DNA from: Sympetrum striolatum
Taxonomy: Eukaryota > Arthropoda > Insecta > Odonata > Libellulidae
NCBI GenBank assembly: GCA_947579665.1
Contig: OX388351.1
Span: 60,768,939 to 60,832,938, forward strand
DNA: 64,000 nucleotides
Direction: 5' to 3'
The position numbers and the translations under genes were made by a program. The notes beneath the pieces are model-generated. The model was not told the origin of the DNA and did not search any database. It saw only the letters and a list, made by a program, of their open reading frames with translations. Of the stretch, positions 34,655-47,339 are shown piece after piece (the stretch's first letter is position 1; each line of letters begins with the position of its first letter).

Positions 34655-35790
34655 CACTGAAATCTGCGTCCACTCTGATTATATAAAACATCATCAAATT
34701 AGGGGAAACTTTTCTATTATATTTGGTATTATCATTATAACTCATGGGAGTATTCTAATAATTCTGTAAAGAAAATCATGGCAGTGTTTCATGAATAAAC
34801 AATGAAATTGCATTGATGGTCTTTAAAATGAAAGCTTTGCCATTGGTAAAAAGTAATATGAATGTAAAGTTATTAAACGTACATCTCATAGCTATTTTGA
34901 CTTCAATTTAACGCACATTTGAGTTAAATATAAACGCAAGATATGAATAAAAGTTTTTGAAAAACAATATATAATTAATAACCGTCGTATAGAGGAAGAA
35001 CATAATTTCCAGAGGAAATTTTCTATTCGTTTCCAGCAATACCAATATTAATAAAATCGATCTTCCATCACGATGACTCATCTAGATTTTATTTTGCCAC
35101 TCATTACGAATGAAGGGGAGTTAGTATTTTTCTTAAAAAGATTAGGTTTTTATAAGACCTATTAAAATATTCAAACTAGTACATGTCTAAATGTATCTAT
35201 TACCAGTTCTATGTAATATTCTCTCAAATACTAATATGCTTTGTTAGTAGAAATCGCTAAACAGCGCATAGTTCATAATTATTGGAATAATATCCACTGT
35301 TGGTCATTATGGACTAACTGAAATATAAAATACGAAATTTGCATTGTTTTGCTTTACTGATATCCTACTCTTGCCTTCACATGTCTCGGAATATCTTCAA
35401 TTGTATTCGTTCATTTTAAACTCTTCTTGTTGGGGTAATAACAGTTGGCATTCAAGCGAATGTGTTCATTATTGATCCAATTACTTTAATGGCTCAGCAA
35501 ACACAGTATAAGTAACAAATAAGAAAGTAATAAATTTAATTGCGTTGACCACATGGTGATATTCCCTGTTACAAGAACAGGCTGTGTGAATGCTGCACCA
35601 CACCAATTTTCAAAGAAAGCAGGTTCCCCACCTTTACCATTCCTTAATCCACACTTGTATGAACGAGACAAACATTACTGGAAAAGCTAGATCTCGATAC
35701 CTAGCCCGTTTCTTTGTAATTTTTCGTACAGTATATGTTTAATTATGCATAAACCTAGTTTCTTTACAACAAAATTCTAGTTATATTTTC
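34655..35790. other. AT-rich gene-free stretch
   Basis: No gene recognised. A 61-codon minus-strand frame (35486-35671) has no known motif. Confidence 0.5.
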
Positions 35791-35859
35791 TAAACTCGAA
35801 TTGGATTTCATTTTCTTACGGGATAATCATTTTCGTCTGCGAATTTCATATTCGTTTAG

Positions 35860-36312
35860 AACGCAGAATAAAGTGGACGATGAGGCGGGCAACGCTCGCG
35901 TTGTGGGAAAGGACTTTTGTAAAGAAGGCGGGCGAGATGAAAGAGGGAGGGACATTAAAAATGCAGAGAATGAAGAGATGGGAATGAAGATATAGGTGTG
36001 GGAGGAACGAAATGAAATTGGACAGAGGGCCGAAAATGGGGGGGAAGGGGGTTATATTGTAAGTTTCGATCCTCGACCACATCCATTGCGGCCCCGGAGG
36101 CCTCTCTGCACCTCATTTGCTCCTATACGGACGGCCTGACCGCAGCCTCGCTTGCAATCGGCTCTCCGACCCCCGCTAACCCTCCTTAATCTAGCGGACA
36201 ACGCCGAGGAAAAACACTTGCAGTTAGCGCTGTCCATTACTATTCTGCGAAGCAGACGGAAGATTGGCGGGGGCACACCTCTCGGGAAAAGGTCCTTCAT
36301 TATTATCATCAT
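35860..36312. other. GC/CpG-richer island 12
   Basis: 35870-36050 is purine-rich on the plus strand; 36060-36300 is CpG-rich with an 86-codon minus-strand frame of arginine-rich, domain-free composition. Confidence 0.35.
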
Positions 36313-36314
36313 TG

Positions 36315-36750
36315 CTCTGTTCTAGTTACAGATGCACAGCGGCTGGATGCAACTATTTTTTATTAATGAATATGTATCTCATACATTGATTTAACCCAAT
36401 GAACTATCTCAATGAAAAGCTGTTATATATACGTAATAGCCAAACAAAATAAAAATTTCATATTAAATAGCATATATTTCATATTGTAAGCAAAGTATTT
36501 GGTTAATGAAAGTTCCCCCGCAAAATAATGTGAATAAATGCATTTATTAATTAATTTATAACTAGTGATTTAACATAGCCGTATCATTAAAAATTTCCAG
36601 GCAATAACATCTTCCAAACAAATATATAAAGAGCATTAATGATGAATGGGGCATTAGAAAATGTATTCCATAAAAATATATTAAATTTAAATTATAATGA
36701 GAATTTTGGCTAGGATCCCCTTGATGATAGGCCTTCATTCAAGTTAAATA
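36315..36750. other. AT-rich spacer
   Basis: No gene or repeat recognised. Confidence 0.6.
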
Positions 36751-36752
36751 TC

Positions 36753-36862
36753 AGAAGTAGTAGTGTTAAAAGTGCTTCGACAGCTTAGGTCATTTCGCTT
36801 CTACCGGGAATTGAACCCGAGACCAAAGCCGAATCTGCTCACATGGCTGTCCAGGAGCTCTT
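36753..36862 (-). mobile_element. SINE-1 copy 5, internally deleted
   Basis: Tail and body (AAAAGTGCTTCGACAGCTTA on plus) are clear, but the join between body and T-arm and part of the anticodon region are missing, leaving about 110 bp. Box B is changed (GGTTCAATTCC). No convincing target duplication. This is the oldest-looking copy. Confidence 0.8.
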
Positions 36863-36869
36863 AATTATA

Positions 36870-38040
36870 AGAATTATGGATGTTACAGGAATTTAATTAT
36901 ATATGAAGCAGTCTGCAACTTGAAAGAAATTTAAAGCTAGATAATTCGGATTTATATACCGCTAGGCAGTACTTATTTAAAGCTTCAGCCCAATAATGCT
37001 CGGTTTGGATTTTTTTTCTGAAGTTTTGCACCTGAAGTAAAAACATCACTTTCCTTCTCTCCTTCGCATTTACCACTTGGATCTCTTCATTCACTTCCAT
37101 CAGTACTCCAGGTTTCATCTTGTTACAACTAATTTTAAATTACATTACTAGGTTTGATACTGAGAAAAATATTACGTATATTTTAAAAATGCGCAGCAAT
37201 ATTTCAGAGTCTACCACTTTTGTTGTAGAATTTAACTCAATATGCTCCTGGACTTTGTTAATTTAATGCAGGCTAATTGTAAAACGTATTATGGTTTTCT
37301 CTTAAAATTAAAGAAAACTCAATGTTCTTTTTGTGGCAATTGTTGTTCTCATAATGGTTGACAATCTTATTTATTATTAAGAAATATTTATGCCTAGTTT
37401 CCCCGGAATCAGCACTTTTTGGGTGCAGATTTTTCGCAGTGCTTAAGAATCAATAACAAAGTAACGGAGTAACTGTGGCAGTGCAATATTATCAAAATCA
37501 AAGGGAGTACGGTTAGTTTCAGCTAAACAAGAAGCAAATAAAACAATTATTAGAGGAAATGTAATAAATATACATCAAGCTAAATCTTGATATAAACAGA
37601 ACATTCCCAATCTATAACCATTAGACAAAAAAATAAAAGAAATTAAAATTAGGGATAAACTACTTTGTAAGAAATAGTTTGTGCAACAGCATGGAGCCCA
37701 CCTAATAAAGCATAGATGGAATTTGATGCTCATCCAGCGATTATAACTGTATAAACACCAACACTTTACAACAAAGAAAAAATGATAGTCCCAATTCAAA
37801 AATATATAGTCCCGAGTTTCATGTTTACTTGCTCAGCTAAGTTAATGTTATAAGACTTCAGAATATTAACTACACTGTCTTCAACCTTTGTAAAAGTTTG
37901 AAACTTATTAGAGAATCCTAGAGTTTTTGTCATAGGAAATAATTGATTGTTTTCCAACTGTGATAAATATTTTTCTAATATCTAAAATTTTTGATGTAGC
38001 CCGTACTTCAGGTTTAAACAAAGTTCGTTGTCGCACTTAG
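36870..38040. other. AT-rich gene-free stretch
   Basis: No gene or repeat recognised. Confidence 0.6.
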
Positions 38041-38049
38041 TTCTCCCAG

Positions 38050-38750
38050 GAGTCCAAAATTCACCGATATAGAGCGAAGCTTGGCGGAAGAGGCGTTTGC
38101 AAATACTCAACAACGATAGCGAATTTCAGAGAGCGAAAAGAAAGCGGCAAAATGCAAGTCGCTTATTGAAATTAGCAACGATGGGGCTCGACAGCATGGA
38201 ATGGAGTAGAACTAATTTTTAGCACTTTAAAGAGTCAAGCCGGAATAAACTGTCGATTTTATGCGAGCCTGTCTACAGAGGGCTGCCGCAAAAGCAAAAA
38301 GCGGTGTTCAAATCCCTTTGGCACGTACGCATCGCTCTAGACTTTTCATCTTTTATATCTTAGCCTCTCTCGCAATACACACGCATGCACGCGCTCACAG
38401 CGAAATTTCGCCGCCGCTGTCGAGAGTTTTTTGCCCGTGTCTCGCTTTGGCGAAATTCGGAACTATGATGGTAAAAAATATATCTCGTTGGGCTTTTTAC
38501 TTTGTGATTTTCTCCTTTCATTCCGCCATTGTGCGTCTGGGGAACAATCATACACTATGTCTGCCATTCACCCCACCCTGCCCGCGCAGGGGTCCCGGCT
38601 TTGATTCTCGGATATCGAGCTGGAGATTGCATCCGTCCCTGGCGACACTGTAAAAAGTCCCGCGCTGTTTTGTGGGAGACGAAAAAAATTTGGAATAAAC
38701 CGTGAAATTGCCAGCGTAGCCATTTTAGCTCGCGCTTGTGATCCATACGT
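38050..38750. other. GC/CpG-richer island 13
   Basis: CpG-rich; carries a 130-codon plus-strand frame (38261-38653) that also opens on the minus strand, with no domain. GGTCCCGGCTTTGATTCTCGG near 38590 resembles a T-arm, so a buried SINE relic is possible but unproven. Confidence 0.35.
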
Positions 38751-38754
38751 GTAA

Positions 38755-41690
38755 GATGCTATTCGTTATTCATATTTTGTTTATAGGAGCTGCTTAAAAA
38801 TTGCAAAAGCCATTTCGTTCGTAAGCATGATCACAAGCTCCTAAATAAGCCGTAATTCAAGGCGAAAATTACAGATAACAGCATAAATTTCTGCATTAAA
38901 GGATTGTTTTCAGATTAAATGCATGGATAAAAGCTGATAACGAGGAAGTTCGCCTTGATAGATCTAATTTTAAACGTACATCTAAAAGCGAACACATTGA
39001 AAAGATATATTGAAAACGTTATCATTATACGCAGCGAGCTTTTCAGAATCTATGCCTCTTCTGCTCATGACTTAGAAATTATGAAAATTATGAGAAAATC
39101 TGAAATTTAAAATCTTCCTGCAAGATAACCGCGAAACGTATTTTTGCTGTTTTCAGTTCAAATTAATGATAAATAATTGTTCTTTCTGTAGTAATTGCTA
39201 TTATTTTTAAGAAAGACGACCTGAAAATACATGTCTACAGCCAAATTGGAAGTGCCAGGTGATAATATATTGTTAAAATACGCCTGTACATGATAGGGGA
39301 GTTTAAATAATTATATTTAAATTCAAACAGATTAATATTATTTAGGTAAAGATTAAATTTTGAGCATGTAAAGGTGACGCTTCGTGGAACCGTTTTAACA
39401 AAATTTTCATTCACACAACTTGCGCTATGTAGTATAGTAACTGTAAAAGAAAATAACCCGAACACAGACTTCAGTAATTTTGGAAATTAACTAATGAATT
39501 CATGATTCTAGATTATTAAAGATAGGTTTAGAAATTACATAATTCTTCGACTCCAATGAATATTTTTGGGAATATTACTGCGAGGAAATATCCCTTACTA
39601 GAGAGATTCAAAATACTGATTAAGAATTAAAGTGCTATTATATATAAGTTTAATTAATATTATTATCAGCAAATATGTTGCAATTTTAAATCTGTTGCAG
39701 GTGGTGACTGTAAATAGATAATCGAGGAAAAACCCTAAGATACACAATCCAAAAAAATGCAATTACAATCAAAGTCATCCTTCGATATATCCTGGATTAC
39801 TATTAGTAATACTACAATGCTCTTAATTTTTCATCCTAATATTCTATATGGTTTATATTTATTATCAACTGAATTTCAACTGCTAATACTTTAAATTCAT
39901 TTAAGTAATTTTTCACTGAAGAGTTTATTGGTTATAGAAGAGATAATTTAGGGTAAAAAGTTAAGTAGCAAGATTTTTCGCTTTTTTATTCACATTAATT
40001 GCATATAGAAATGTAGCTTTTGAATTATTTGCATTGTATCCTCTGGTATGAGGATCACTTTTGGAATATATTATCCTTATTTTAGTGATATCCTCACTGT
40101 ATTTACCGCGTAAGGAAACCCGATTTGCTACAAAGAGTCGCTGGTTCCACCACCATTCAAACAGATTGCAGTATCGCATTCTGATGACGAGACAGGGGAT
40201 AGGTCTCTGCCACAGAATTGGGAACTAACTATAGCGCTTGTATGTACCTGTAGTGCATACTTTGGACTTGGTGTCCAATCTGCACTTGGAATTCATAGAG
40301 GTCGGTGTACTCCAAAGAGCCCTCTTTACATTCCCTCTCGCAAACCTCTTTTATCGTCGGTCTGTTTGAAGTTTACCTTTTACATTGCAAGAGTCGTGAA
40401 TATTTGTATTTTATCTGCAGTGTTGGCTAGAAAATTTATTTTCCTTTACTTCAAAAAATACACTGAACAAAGTTTTGGTGAATTCTTTCGCTTTGTGTAA
40501 CATCATTTTAACAACTTTTGCCATTTGCACGTCCTCCTGTTAACAAAATGGCACTATCGTAATGGACAAAATTAAGAATAAAAATGTATTAATTAATTCA
40601 TATATATTTATAGATTTGTTAAAACATCTGGTCACAATCTTGGTTGCTATGTTATTTTCCACATAACAAAATTGACTTATTTGTAATACAAGTATTTTTT
40701 ATGGGTTTATTTGCAGGCAGTTGATGATTTTAAAGCCTGTGAAATCCACAATAAAAGACTAGAAGAGGAATGTAACCAAAGAGTCAGATTTAGGCACATC
40801 TAAATTGAAAGGCGAATTAGAAAAAAAACCCTCCTAGTTGAACTACCTGCATGACGCAGGGGGAATTTGGAATCAAGTCATCCAAGACATAACATAGTTA
40901 TAGGAATATTCAATTATTACTCTCTGAACAAAGAGAAAATACACCTAGCATCCAGAAGGCATGCACTAAAATGTGACGTTTGCGTTTTCAAAACAAGCAA
41001 ATATTTTTATTTAACTATGCCTGAATATAAGAACCAAAACAAGTTACTTTAACTAAATACATTCATATTTTAATTATTTTTATTCTAATTTTTCTTTCAG
41101 CATGCCTCTTCCACCTTTTATCGCATGCGACAAGTATCTTTAATAAGATGTTTAATCCTTTGCACCACATTATAAGCAAATGAAACTTAAGAGCTGAAAA
41201 TCTAGGCGCTACCGAATTTCCTTTAGTACTGAAAATATGCTGCAAACTATTCGCTATTTCAACGAAGTTTGGCTGTAAATATTGATTATAGTTTTATTGA
41301 ATAATGGATATAAATACATTAATCGTAGTACTCTTCCTTTATAGAACAGTTCTGCAAAAAAGTCGCAAATGCCGAAATTACGGATTTTGGATCATATATT
41401 GGCATTTTTTCTCTCAGTTATATATTTTAGAATTAATAATATCGCTAATATTCCTACTATAATAATAAAAATCATTTGATTATTTCATAGCTTTATAAAT
41501 GGCGATAAAAAGGTTCTTTTTAATGGATTAAAATTATCATTTATTTACTTTATAAATGGGATGTTCAAAATAAAATATTTTATAATTAGTGTCTTTCATT
41601 GCTAAAATTGAATGAAATGATTTTAATTGTAAAGTCAACTGACTGGCGAGTAACTTTGTGGTAATCCATGACCTCAAGCAAAGAAAACAG
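38755..41690. other. AT-rich gene-free stretch
   Basis: About 2.9 kb without a recognisable gene or repeat; a slightly GC-richer segment at 40180-40370. Confidence 0.55.
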
Positions 41691-41760
41691 GAGAGACTTT
41701 CTGGATGAAATTCACCCTGATTTTATTAAAAAAACTTTGCAAAATACCACAGGGACAAAA

Positions 41761-41800
41761 AAGCACGACTAGTTTCGACGCGTGAGCGTCATCTTCAAGT
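41761..41800 (-). ncRNA. Hammerhead-ribozyme-like motif of the PLE
   Basis: The minus strand reads TTGAAGAT, a perfect 5-bp helix GACGC/GCGTC with TCAC loop, GAAA, the palindrome ACTAGT, then C. Palindromic helix III and a GTC-type cleavage site match PLE hammerheads; the first core base is changed (TTGAAGA instead of CUGANGA), so activity is doubtful. Confidence 0.5.
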
Positions 41801-41887
41801 GAAGAAAGAGGCCTGAAACCCACATATTTAAAAGAGAAAAGGGAGAATGGTCAAGAGGGTTTATGGTCATGGGGGAGGGGGAGGAGT

Positions 41888-42442
41888 TTAGGATTCTCGG
41901 AAAACATTAGAGGAGGGAGAACAAGAAAGCGTTGCCGGGAGCAATGGTGAAGAGGGAGGAAAAATATATTCGTTTGTGAGAGATATCAAGGGGTTTTTGT
42001 GATTTTGGACAACCTCCATTTTTTCAAGAATATTAAGTCGTCTACCCTTCTCCGCTATATGTAAGATTTTAGGTGTAAAATCTGAGGAATGACTGCATGT
42101 TAAAAGATGCTTCGCGAAATGAGATTGGTGTGATCCAGTTTGAAAACATTTAAGATGTTCTTTTGCCCTTAATTTAAAATTTCTTCCAGTCTGGCAAATA
42201 TATATTGAACTACAGTCATGACAGGACAGTTGATAGACTACTGACTTAAAAAACGGGTCTATTGAGTCTTTACCGTTACAAAGAAAATTCTTAATACAAA
42301 AATTACTATAATAAGCTGGGCGGATACGATTTTTAGGAAAGAGTTTCGATATTTTATAACTTATCGGCCCACAGAAACTTAACTTACGGCAACCAGGAGA
42401 AGATGAAGGAGTTTGAGTGGAATATATTCTATTTAGAGCCAA
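41888..42442 (-). pseudogene. PLE GIY-YIG endonuclease fragment
   Basis: A 184-codon frame. Residues 68-83 hold the two signature strands in altered form, VVY (for GIY) and YIC (for YIG), with a CHDC zinc-ligand-like motif between them at 74-77. TGR at 85-87, an Arg at 92 and EH at 95-96 fit the arginine and following helix; FAKHLLTCSH at 109-118 supplies further His/Cys. LNILEKMEV at 136-144 contains the conserved Glu region. In PLEs this domain nicks DNA to prime reverse transcription. The Gly-to-Val and Gly-to-Cys changes suggest decay. The upstream piece of the protein is in a separate frame at 42537-42806. Confidence 0.85.
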
Positions 42443-42536
42443 GTTTTAAAGTTTATTATCTAGCAAACGATTGATTGAGAATGGGGAAAACCCGTTTACC
42501 TGTGCTAAGTAAAAAATAATACTTAATTCTTAATTC

Positions 42537-42806
42537 TTAATCAAACTTGGAGGGTGAAAGAGGGGTATTGAGGAGTCTGTAGAGGAGGGAGTGGAATGCA
42601 GCAAATTTATGGGAATGATGGTGATTGGAGGATAAAGGAGTAAGGCGTGAGGTGTAGGTGGGTTTGCGATAAATGGAAAAATCTAAGGTATTATGGGATA
42701 GGGTAATTGATAGATCAAGAAAATTAAGGGTATGAGAGGTATCCAACTCATGAGTAAATTTAAGGGAAGGAAGAAGAGAGTTTAGCAGGTTAACAAAGTG
42801 GCTCAA
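42537..42806 (-). pseudogene. PLE reverse transcriptase C-terminal fragment
   Basis: An 89-codon frame. LNFLDLSI at 27-34, YRKPTYT at 46-52 and SHKFAAFHS at 65-73 are in the order and spacing seen at the end of Penelope-like RTs (known motifs 'FLDL.I', 'YRKPT.T', 'H..S.....'). The catalytic palm is not present. About 95 bp separate it from the endonuclease frame, with stops, so the original single protein is broken here. Confidence 0.82.
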
Positions 42807-42839
42807 TTTCTCAGATTTTAATTGTTTCTAAAAATATAA

Positions 42840-43165
42840 AATTATAAATGAGAGATAAGAAAAATATATATCACGAAAAAGTTCATGTTAAGTTGTCGAA
42901 TTAGTGAATAATATTTAGATGAATCGAACAAATGAGGGTGATATTTACTAAATTTCAATTAAAATATTTTATTGCACAGAAACCAGGTATATAGTTTGAA
43001 ATACACTTGTTTATGAATAAGGTTACATCAAAAAGTGCCTGTGATTCGCGGATATCCAAATATGGGAGGAATTTGAGTAAGAGAAAACCATTCCACGAGT
43101 ACTCAGATTCGTGAATAGAACTTAGGTGACTCTACTCCTTGTGATGCCAATTTCAAAACATCATT
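42840..43165. other. AT-rich spacer
   Basis: No gene or repeat recognised. Confidence 0.6.
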
Positions 43166-44200
43166 CCTAAGGCATGAAGAGTAAAGTTTTTTCCGGCATT
43201 TCAATAATCACATTTTTCACTAAACAAACTTGTCGTCTGGCGGTACGTAGAAGAATAATAATTGGACGGACGAGAGAATGTCGCAATTCGTTTAAATATC
43301 TCCGCCGAAACGCTAATTCCGCCCAATTTCCGCAACGTTCGAAATTTCGCATTAGGATAACAAAATCTCTTTTGTTTTCCTCGCTTTTAATCTCATTCCC
43401 CAGCCTCCGCATGCAAATTCGGGTGAAAGTGAAAAATTGCCCATCTTCGTCGCGGGTAATTTATGTGGAGAAATAATTTTTAATCTGAATGCCAATTCCG
43501 CGCCATCTATATACATTACACCTCGTCTACAACCGACAAATTCCCCGTCGAATTACGTTACAAACGCGTTTACGACTGCGGATAAATCCGGGGGCTCGCA
43601 GAAATGAAATTTCGCGGAAGAAAAAGGCGGAGTTGCGGGGGCGAACGGGGGAATCTGGAGGAAAGGGGATTCGGAGGAGAAATCGCAACATTTGCAGGAT
43701 ATTAATTTCCCGTCGCGTGGGAAGAAAGGGCTCGCAGTCGGATGTCGCGCGGGAAGATGTTTTCATTAAGTGAAGAGAGACAGAGGTTTAAGGGGAAAGA
43801 ATTAATTGAAGAGGTCGGAAGAGATGAATGTGGAAAACGAAGAGCGGAGATGAAGAGGAGACAAAAATGGAAGGCGAGGAGAGGGGATATTAGATTAGTT
43901 CTCCTTTATTTGTGGGGGCGGAAGGGTAAAGGGGAGGGGTTATTGGGGTAAGATGAGGGGTAACAGGGTTGCCAGCCCAAAATCCTCGGCGGCCCTGCCA
44001 TGTTTGCGATTCACTCCGGAGATTTAACATACGCGCACTTTTTGGGGCTCGAAGTGGGATTTTTACCCCTTTTCTCATCATCTGCCTTTTTGACATGGAA
44101 GTGATTACGTGTTACACCCATCTCTCGTTTGTTCCCCCATTTCCTACCCCTCTCATATATTTCTCTAGTAAGTTTAATGGGAGAATGACTTTCTAACATA
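43166..44200. other. GC/CpG-richer island 14 with purine-rich tract
   Basis: The longest island. 43170-43600 is CpG-rich; 43600-43960 is strongly purine-rich on the plus strand (many GGAGGA/GAAGAG words). Seven or more overlapping open frames on both strands reflect composition, with no recognisable domain. Confidence 0.38.
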
Positions 44201-44204
44201 AGAG

Positions 44205-44890
44205 ACTCAACCCACCGAATCCAAAAGAGAGTAAAGTCTTATATCAAAATCTAAATTATAATTCTTAAGAATATCTCATTATTTAATTATGTAAAAATCT
44301 CCCAAGCATTAAGACCTGAATGAATAGGGCATGTTTGAAGTTATCTATAGAGATTTTCAGTGATTCTTTCATCATAAAATTACGTTGGCAACATTAGAAC
44401 ATTCATACTTCCACATTGTTTTTTTTGCTGTTTACCTTGCCACTTCGTTTTTTATACTGTTTACTTTTGCCCCTGTAGATCTACGTTTTGAGAACGAAAT
44501 ATGAATTAGACTCACTCAAATTTTTCGATGGTTTGTTGGTTTTTCTTAATGCTTTACACTTTGCCAGTAGTCTTCCACTATATTCTCCCTTTTCTTTATT
44601 TCTATGACTTTCCATCTTTTAGGTTTTTTACCTTCTTTTTATATTATAGGCGTTCATTTCTCTATTTCTGGCCAAAATAAGTTTCCCAAAAGTTTTTCCC
44701 TCTATGAATTCCAAATTATTTTCCATTCCATTATCTTTTTTTTGGCTATGTTAACAATATATAATCTTTCTCGTTTCTCGCTTGCTGGCTACGATACTTG
44801 TGATTCAGCTTTTGGATTCAGACTATTCAGGAAACTCAGAAAATCAAGCAATTCCTACCATATCAATTATAAATGGAATATATAATTATA
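44205..44890. other. AT-rich, pyrimidine-rich spacer
   Basis: 44440-44780 is T-rich with an open plus-strand frame (44604-44885) lacking a motif. Confidence 0.5.
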
Positions 44891-44897
44891 TGTTTTT

Positions 44898-45026
44898 ACT
44901 TTCTCCATATACGAAGTATAGAGAAAGTATTGTTTTCATGAAAAAATTCGACTTCGAGATTTCAACGGAAATACACGTTTTGGGGTCCCTAGAACACGTT
45001 TTGACCATTTTCGGAATGATGTCTGT

Positions 45027-45075
<49 letters not shown>

Positions 45076-46786
45076 TGTGTGTGTGTGTATGTGTGTGTGT
45101 GATAGTGGGCGCTATAACTCGAAAACTAAAAGTCGTATCAATACCAAACTTCATATATAGTACTGTTGTGTGTGCTGTCAGAGTTGATTAGTTTTTGGAG
45201 TAAATCCGTTAACCGGAAGTCGAGCTTTATTCATTAAAGCTCATTTCCGGTTTTCAAAATATCTCCATAAATATGATATATACGTCTATTGTATTACTTA
45301 TAAAAGTTTTAGATAGTATAATTTACTATAACTTTTGTATTTAACATATTTTTGTATCACCGGTTCATTAGGAGTTATTCGTGAAATACTGATAACCCGG
45401 AAGAAGATGATTATGTACTTTGTGGGCGCTCTAACATGCAAACTATTTGTCGGATCAACACCAAATTTCATACATAGTACTTTTATAACAATCGTTAGAG
45501 TTGATTAGTTTTTGGAGTAAATCGGCTGACCGGAAGTCGAGCTTCATTCTTCAAAGCTCATTTCCGGTTTTCAAAATATCTCCATTAATATGATATTTAG
45601 GTATATACTATTATTTATAAATGTTGTAGAAAATTTAATTTACTATAACTTTTGTATGAAACATATTTTTGCATCACTGATTGTTTAGGAGTTATCCATG
45701 AAATACTGATAAACCGGAAGTTGCTGATTATGTACGTTGTGTAAAGCTCATTTCTGGTTTTCAAAATATATCCATAAATATGATATATTGGTATATTGTA
45801 TTCCTTATAAAAGTTTTAGATAATATAATTTACTATACCTTTTGTATTTAATAAATTTTTGTATCACCGGTTGATTAAGAGTTATTCGTGCAATACCGAT
45901 AACCCGGGAAGTAGCTGTTATGTCTTTTGTGGGCGCTCTAACATGAAAACCATTCGTTGTATCAACTTTAAATTCCACATATAGTGTTTTTGTTGGTGTC
46001 GTTAGAGTTGATTAGTTTTTGGAGTAAATCGGTTGACCGGAAGTCGAGCTTCATTCTACAAAGCTCATTTCCGGTTTTCAAAATATCTCCATAAATATGA
46101 TATTTAGGTATATACTATTAATTGTAAATGTTTTAGAAAATTTATCTTACTATAACTTTTGTATGAAACATACTTTTATATCACCGATTGTTTAGGAGTT
46201 ATTCATGAAATACCGATAAACCGGAATTTGCTTAGTATGTACTTTGTGGGCGCTCTCACATGAAAACTATTTGTCGTTTCAACACCAAATTTCATGTATA
46301 TTACTTTGGTTGTTGTGATTAGAGTTTTTTTATTTTTTAGAGTATATCATTGAACCGGAAGTCGAGCTTCATACTTCAAAGCTCATTTCCGGTTTTCAAA
46401 ATATCTTCATAAATATGATATTTAGGTATATACTATTACTTATAAAACTTTTATAAAATATTATATACTATGACTTTTGCATGAAATATATTTTTGTATC
46501 ACTGATTGTGTAGGAGTGATTCGTGAAATACTGATAAACCGGAAGTTGCTAATTATGTACGTTGTGGTCGCTCTGGGCGCTGGGGCGAAAGGCCACTTCA
46601 TCGTTTTTCATCGAAAAGGTCCCGAAAAGCATCATTTATAATGATTGGGACGTAAAAGATAATAATATATAAATTAATCACTCATCTTCAAAGTTTAAAT
46701 GGAATAAGGAGTTCAAAATTACTGTCGTAGATAAATATTTACATCTTATATATGGAGAAAGTCATGTGCTGGCCACATCAGATTTT
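44898..46786 (+). mobile_element. Unclassified element with about 316-bp tandem units
   Basis: The left end is a hairpin, ACTTTCTC...GAGAAAGT, and the same ACTTTCTCCATATA occurs inverted near the right end (46749-46762). A GT microsatellite follows, then tandem units marked by GGGCGCT at 45107, 45423, 45931 and 46248, with a variant (GGTCGCTCT) at 46566: spacing about 316 bp, except where one unit is cut to about 190 bp near 45737. Each unit holds CCGGAAGTCGAGCTTCAT and AAAGCTCATTTCCGGTTTTC, which pair as a hairpin. It ends with a unique block and GTGCTGGCCACATCAGATTT, as at 22.07 kb. No protein coded. Confidence 0.78.
45021..45101. repeat. (GT)n microsatellite
   Basis: About 80 bp of GT repeats with a few interruptions (GTAT, GAGT), inside the left part of the tandem-unit element. 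Confidence 0.97.
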
Positions 46787-46789
46787 TGA

Positions 46790-47335
46790 ATTTGGTTTTG
46801 GGTTGTTGCGTAAGAATTGGATAATGAGTTGTAGTTCTAAATGGTATAAGCTCGAAATCAATGGGAGTCTCAGTGGCTGGGAAATGCATTTTAGAAGTTA
46901 CTACTCCCAGTCTCCATCTCTGTGAGGTAAAAACATCATTACGTAAGTTATTTTAAAAACAGCTTTGCAATTTCCCAAGAGAAATCATGTTTTTAAAATG
47001 ATTTATTGCTATGAGCTTGCAATCAAGATATTTTTTGAAAGATTTCGTTACTCAGGAATTCAGAGCGATTGCTCGAAAACTCGATGCTCGAAACGAGCTC
47101 TAAGTTTAAATAAAAATTAAAATAAAACTGTTAAGAGAATATCATGAGTGAAAATTTTCCTAGGGATTCATGGGAATTCCATTGCATTGCTGAAGAGTTT
47201 AATTGTGCACAATGGGAAACTTGCATCTTATCTACGACAAAGTTTAATAATATCCATCGATAATAAGAGATAATAAATAAAATAATCAAAGGTTAGACCC
47301 ATGCTCTCCAAAGCGCTGATCCTACAAATACAAAA
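46790..47335. other. AT-rich spacer
   Basis: No gene or repeat recognised. Confidence 0.6.
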
Positions 47336-47339
47336 AATG

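Larger units (their letters stand above)
41700..42830 (-). mobile_element. Penelope-like retroelement, 3' part
   Basis: On the minus strand the order is RT C-terminus, GIY-YIG endonuclease, untranslated segment, hammerhead-like motif, then a TGTGGTATTTTGCAAAG box like that beside the other terminal modules. That order is the known layout of endonuclease-bearing Penelope-like elements. The RT catalytic domain is missing upstream and the frame between the two coding pieces is broken, so this is a dead 5'-truncated copy. Confidence 0.85.

Noticed and set aside
38261..38653. 130-codon plus-strand frame with a hydrophobic stretch
   Set aside because: Hydrophobic runs arise from T-rich codons; minus-strand frames overlap it and part resembles a tRNA-type T-arm.
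40183..40215. Hammerhead core at CTGATGACGAGAC
   Set aside because: CTGATGA and a GAGAC/GTCTC stem are present, but GAAA and helix III do not follow.
44782..45102. 106-codon frame ending in a Cys-Val repeat
   Set aside because: The repeat is the translated GT microsatellite of the tandem-unit element.
44898..46786. Helitron
   Set aside because: No CTRR end preceded by a hairpin and no TC start; the right end is ...CACATCAGATTT.
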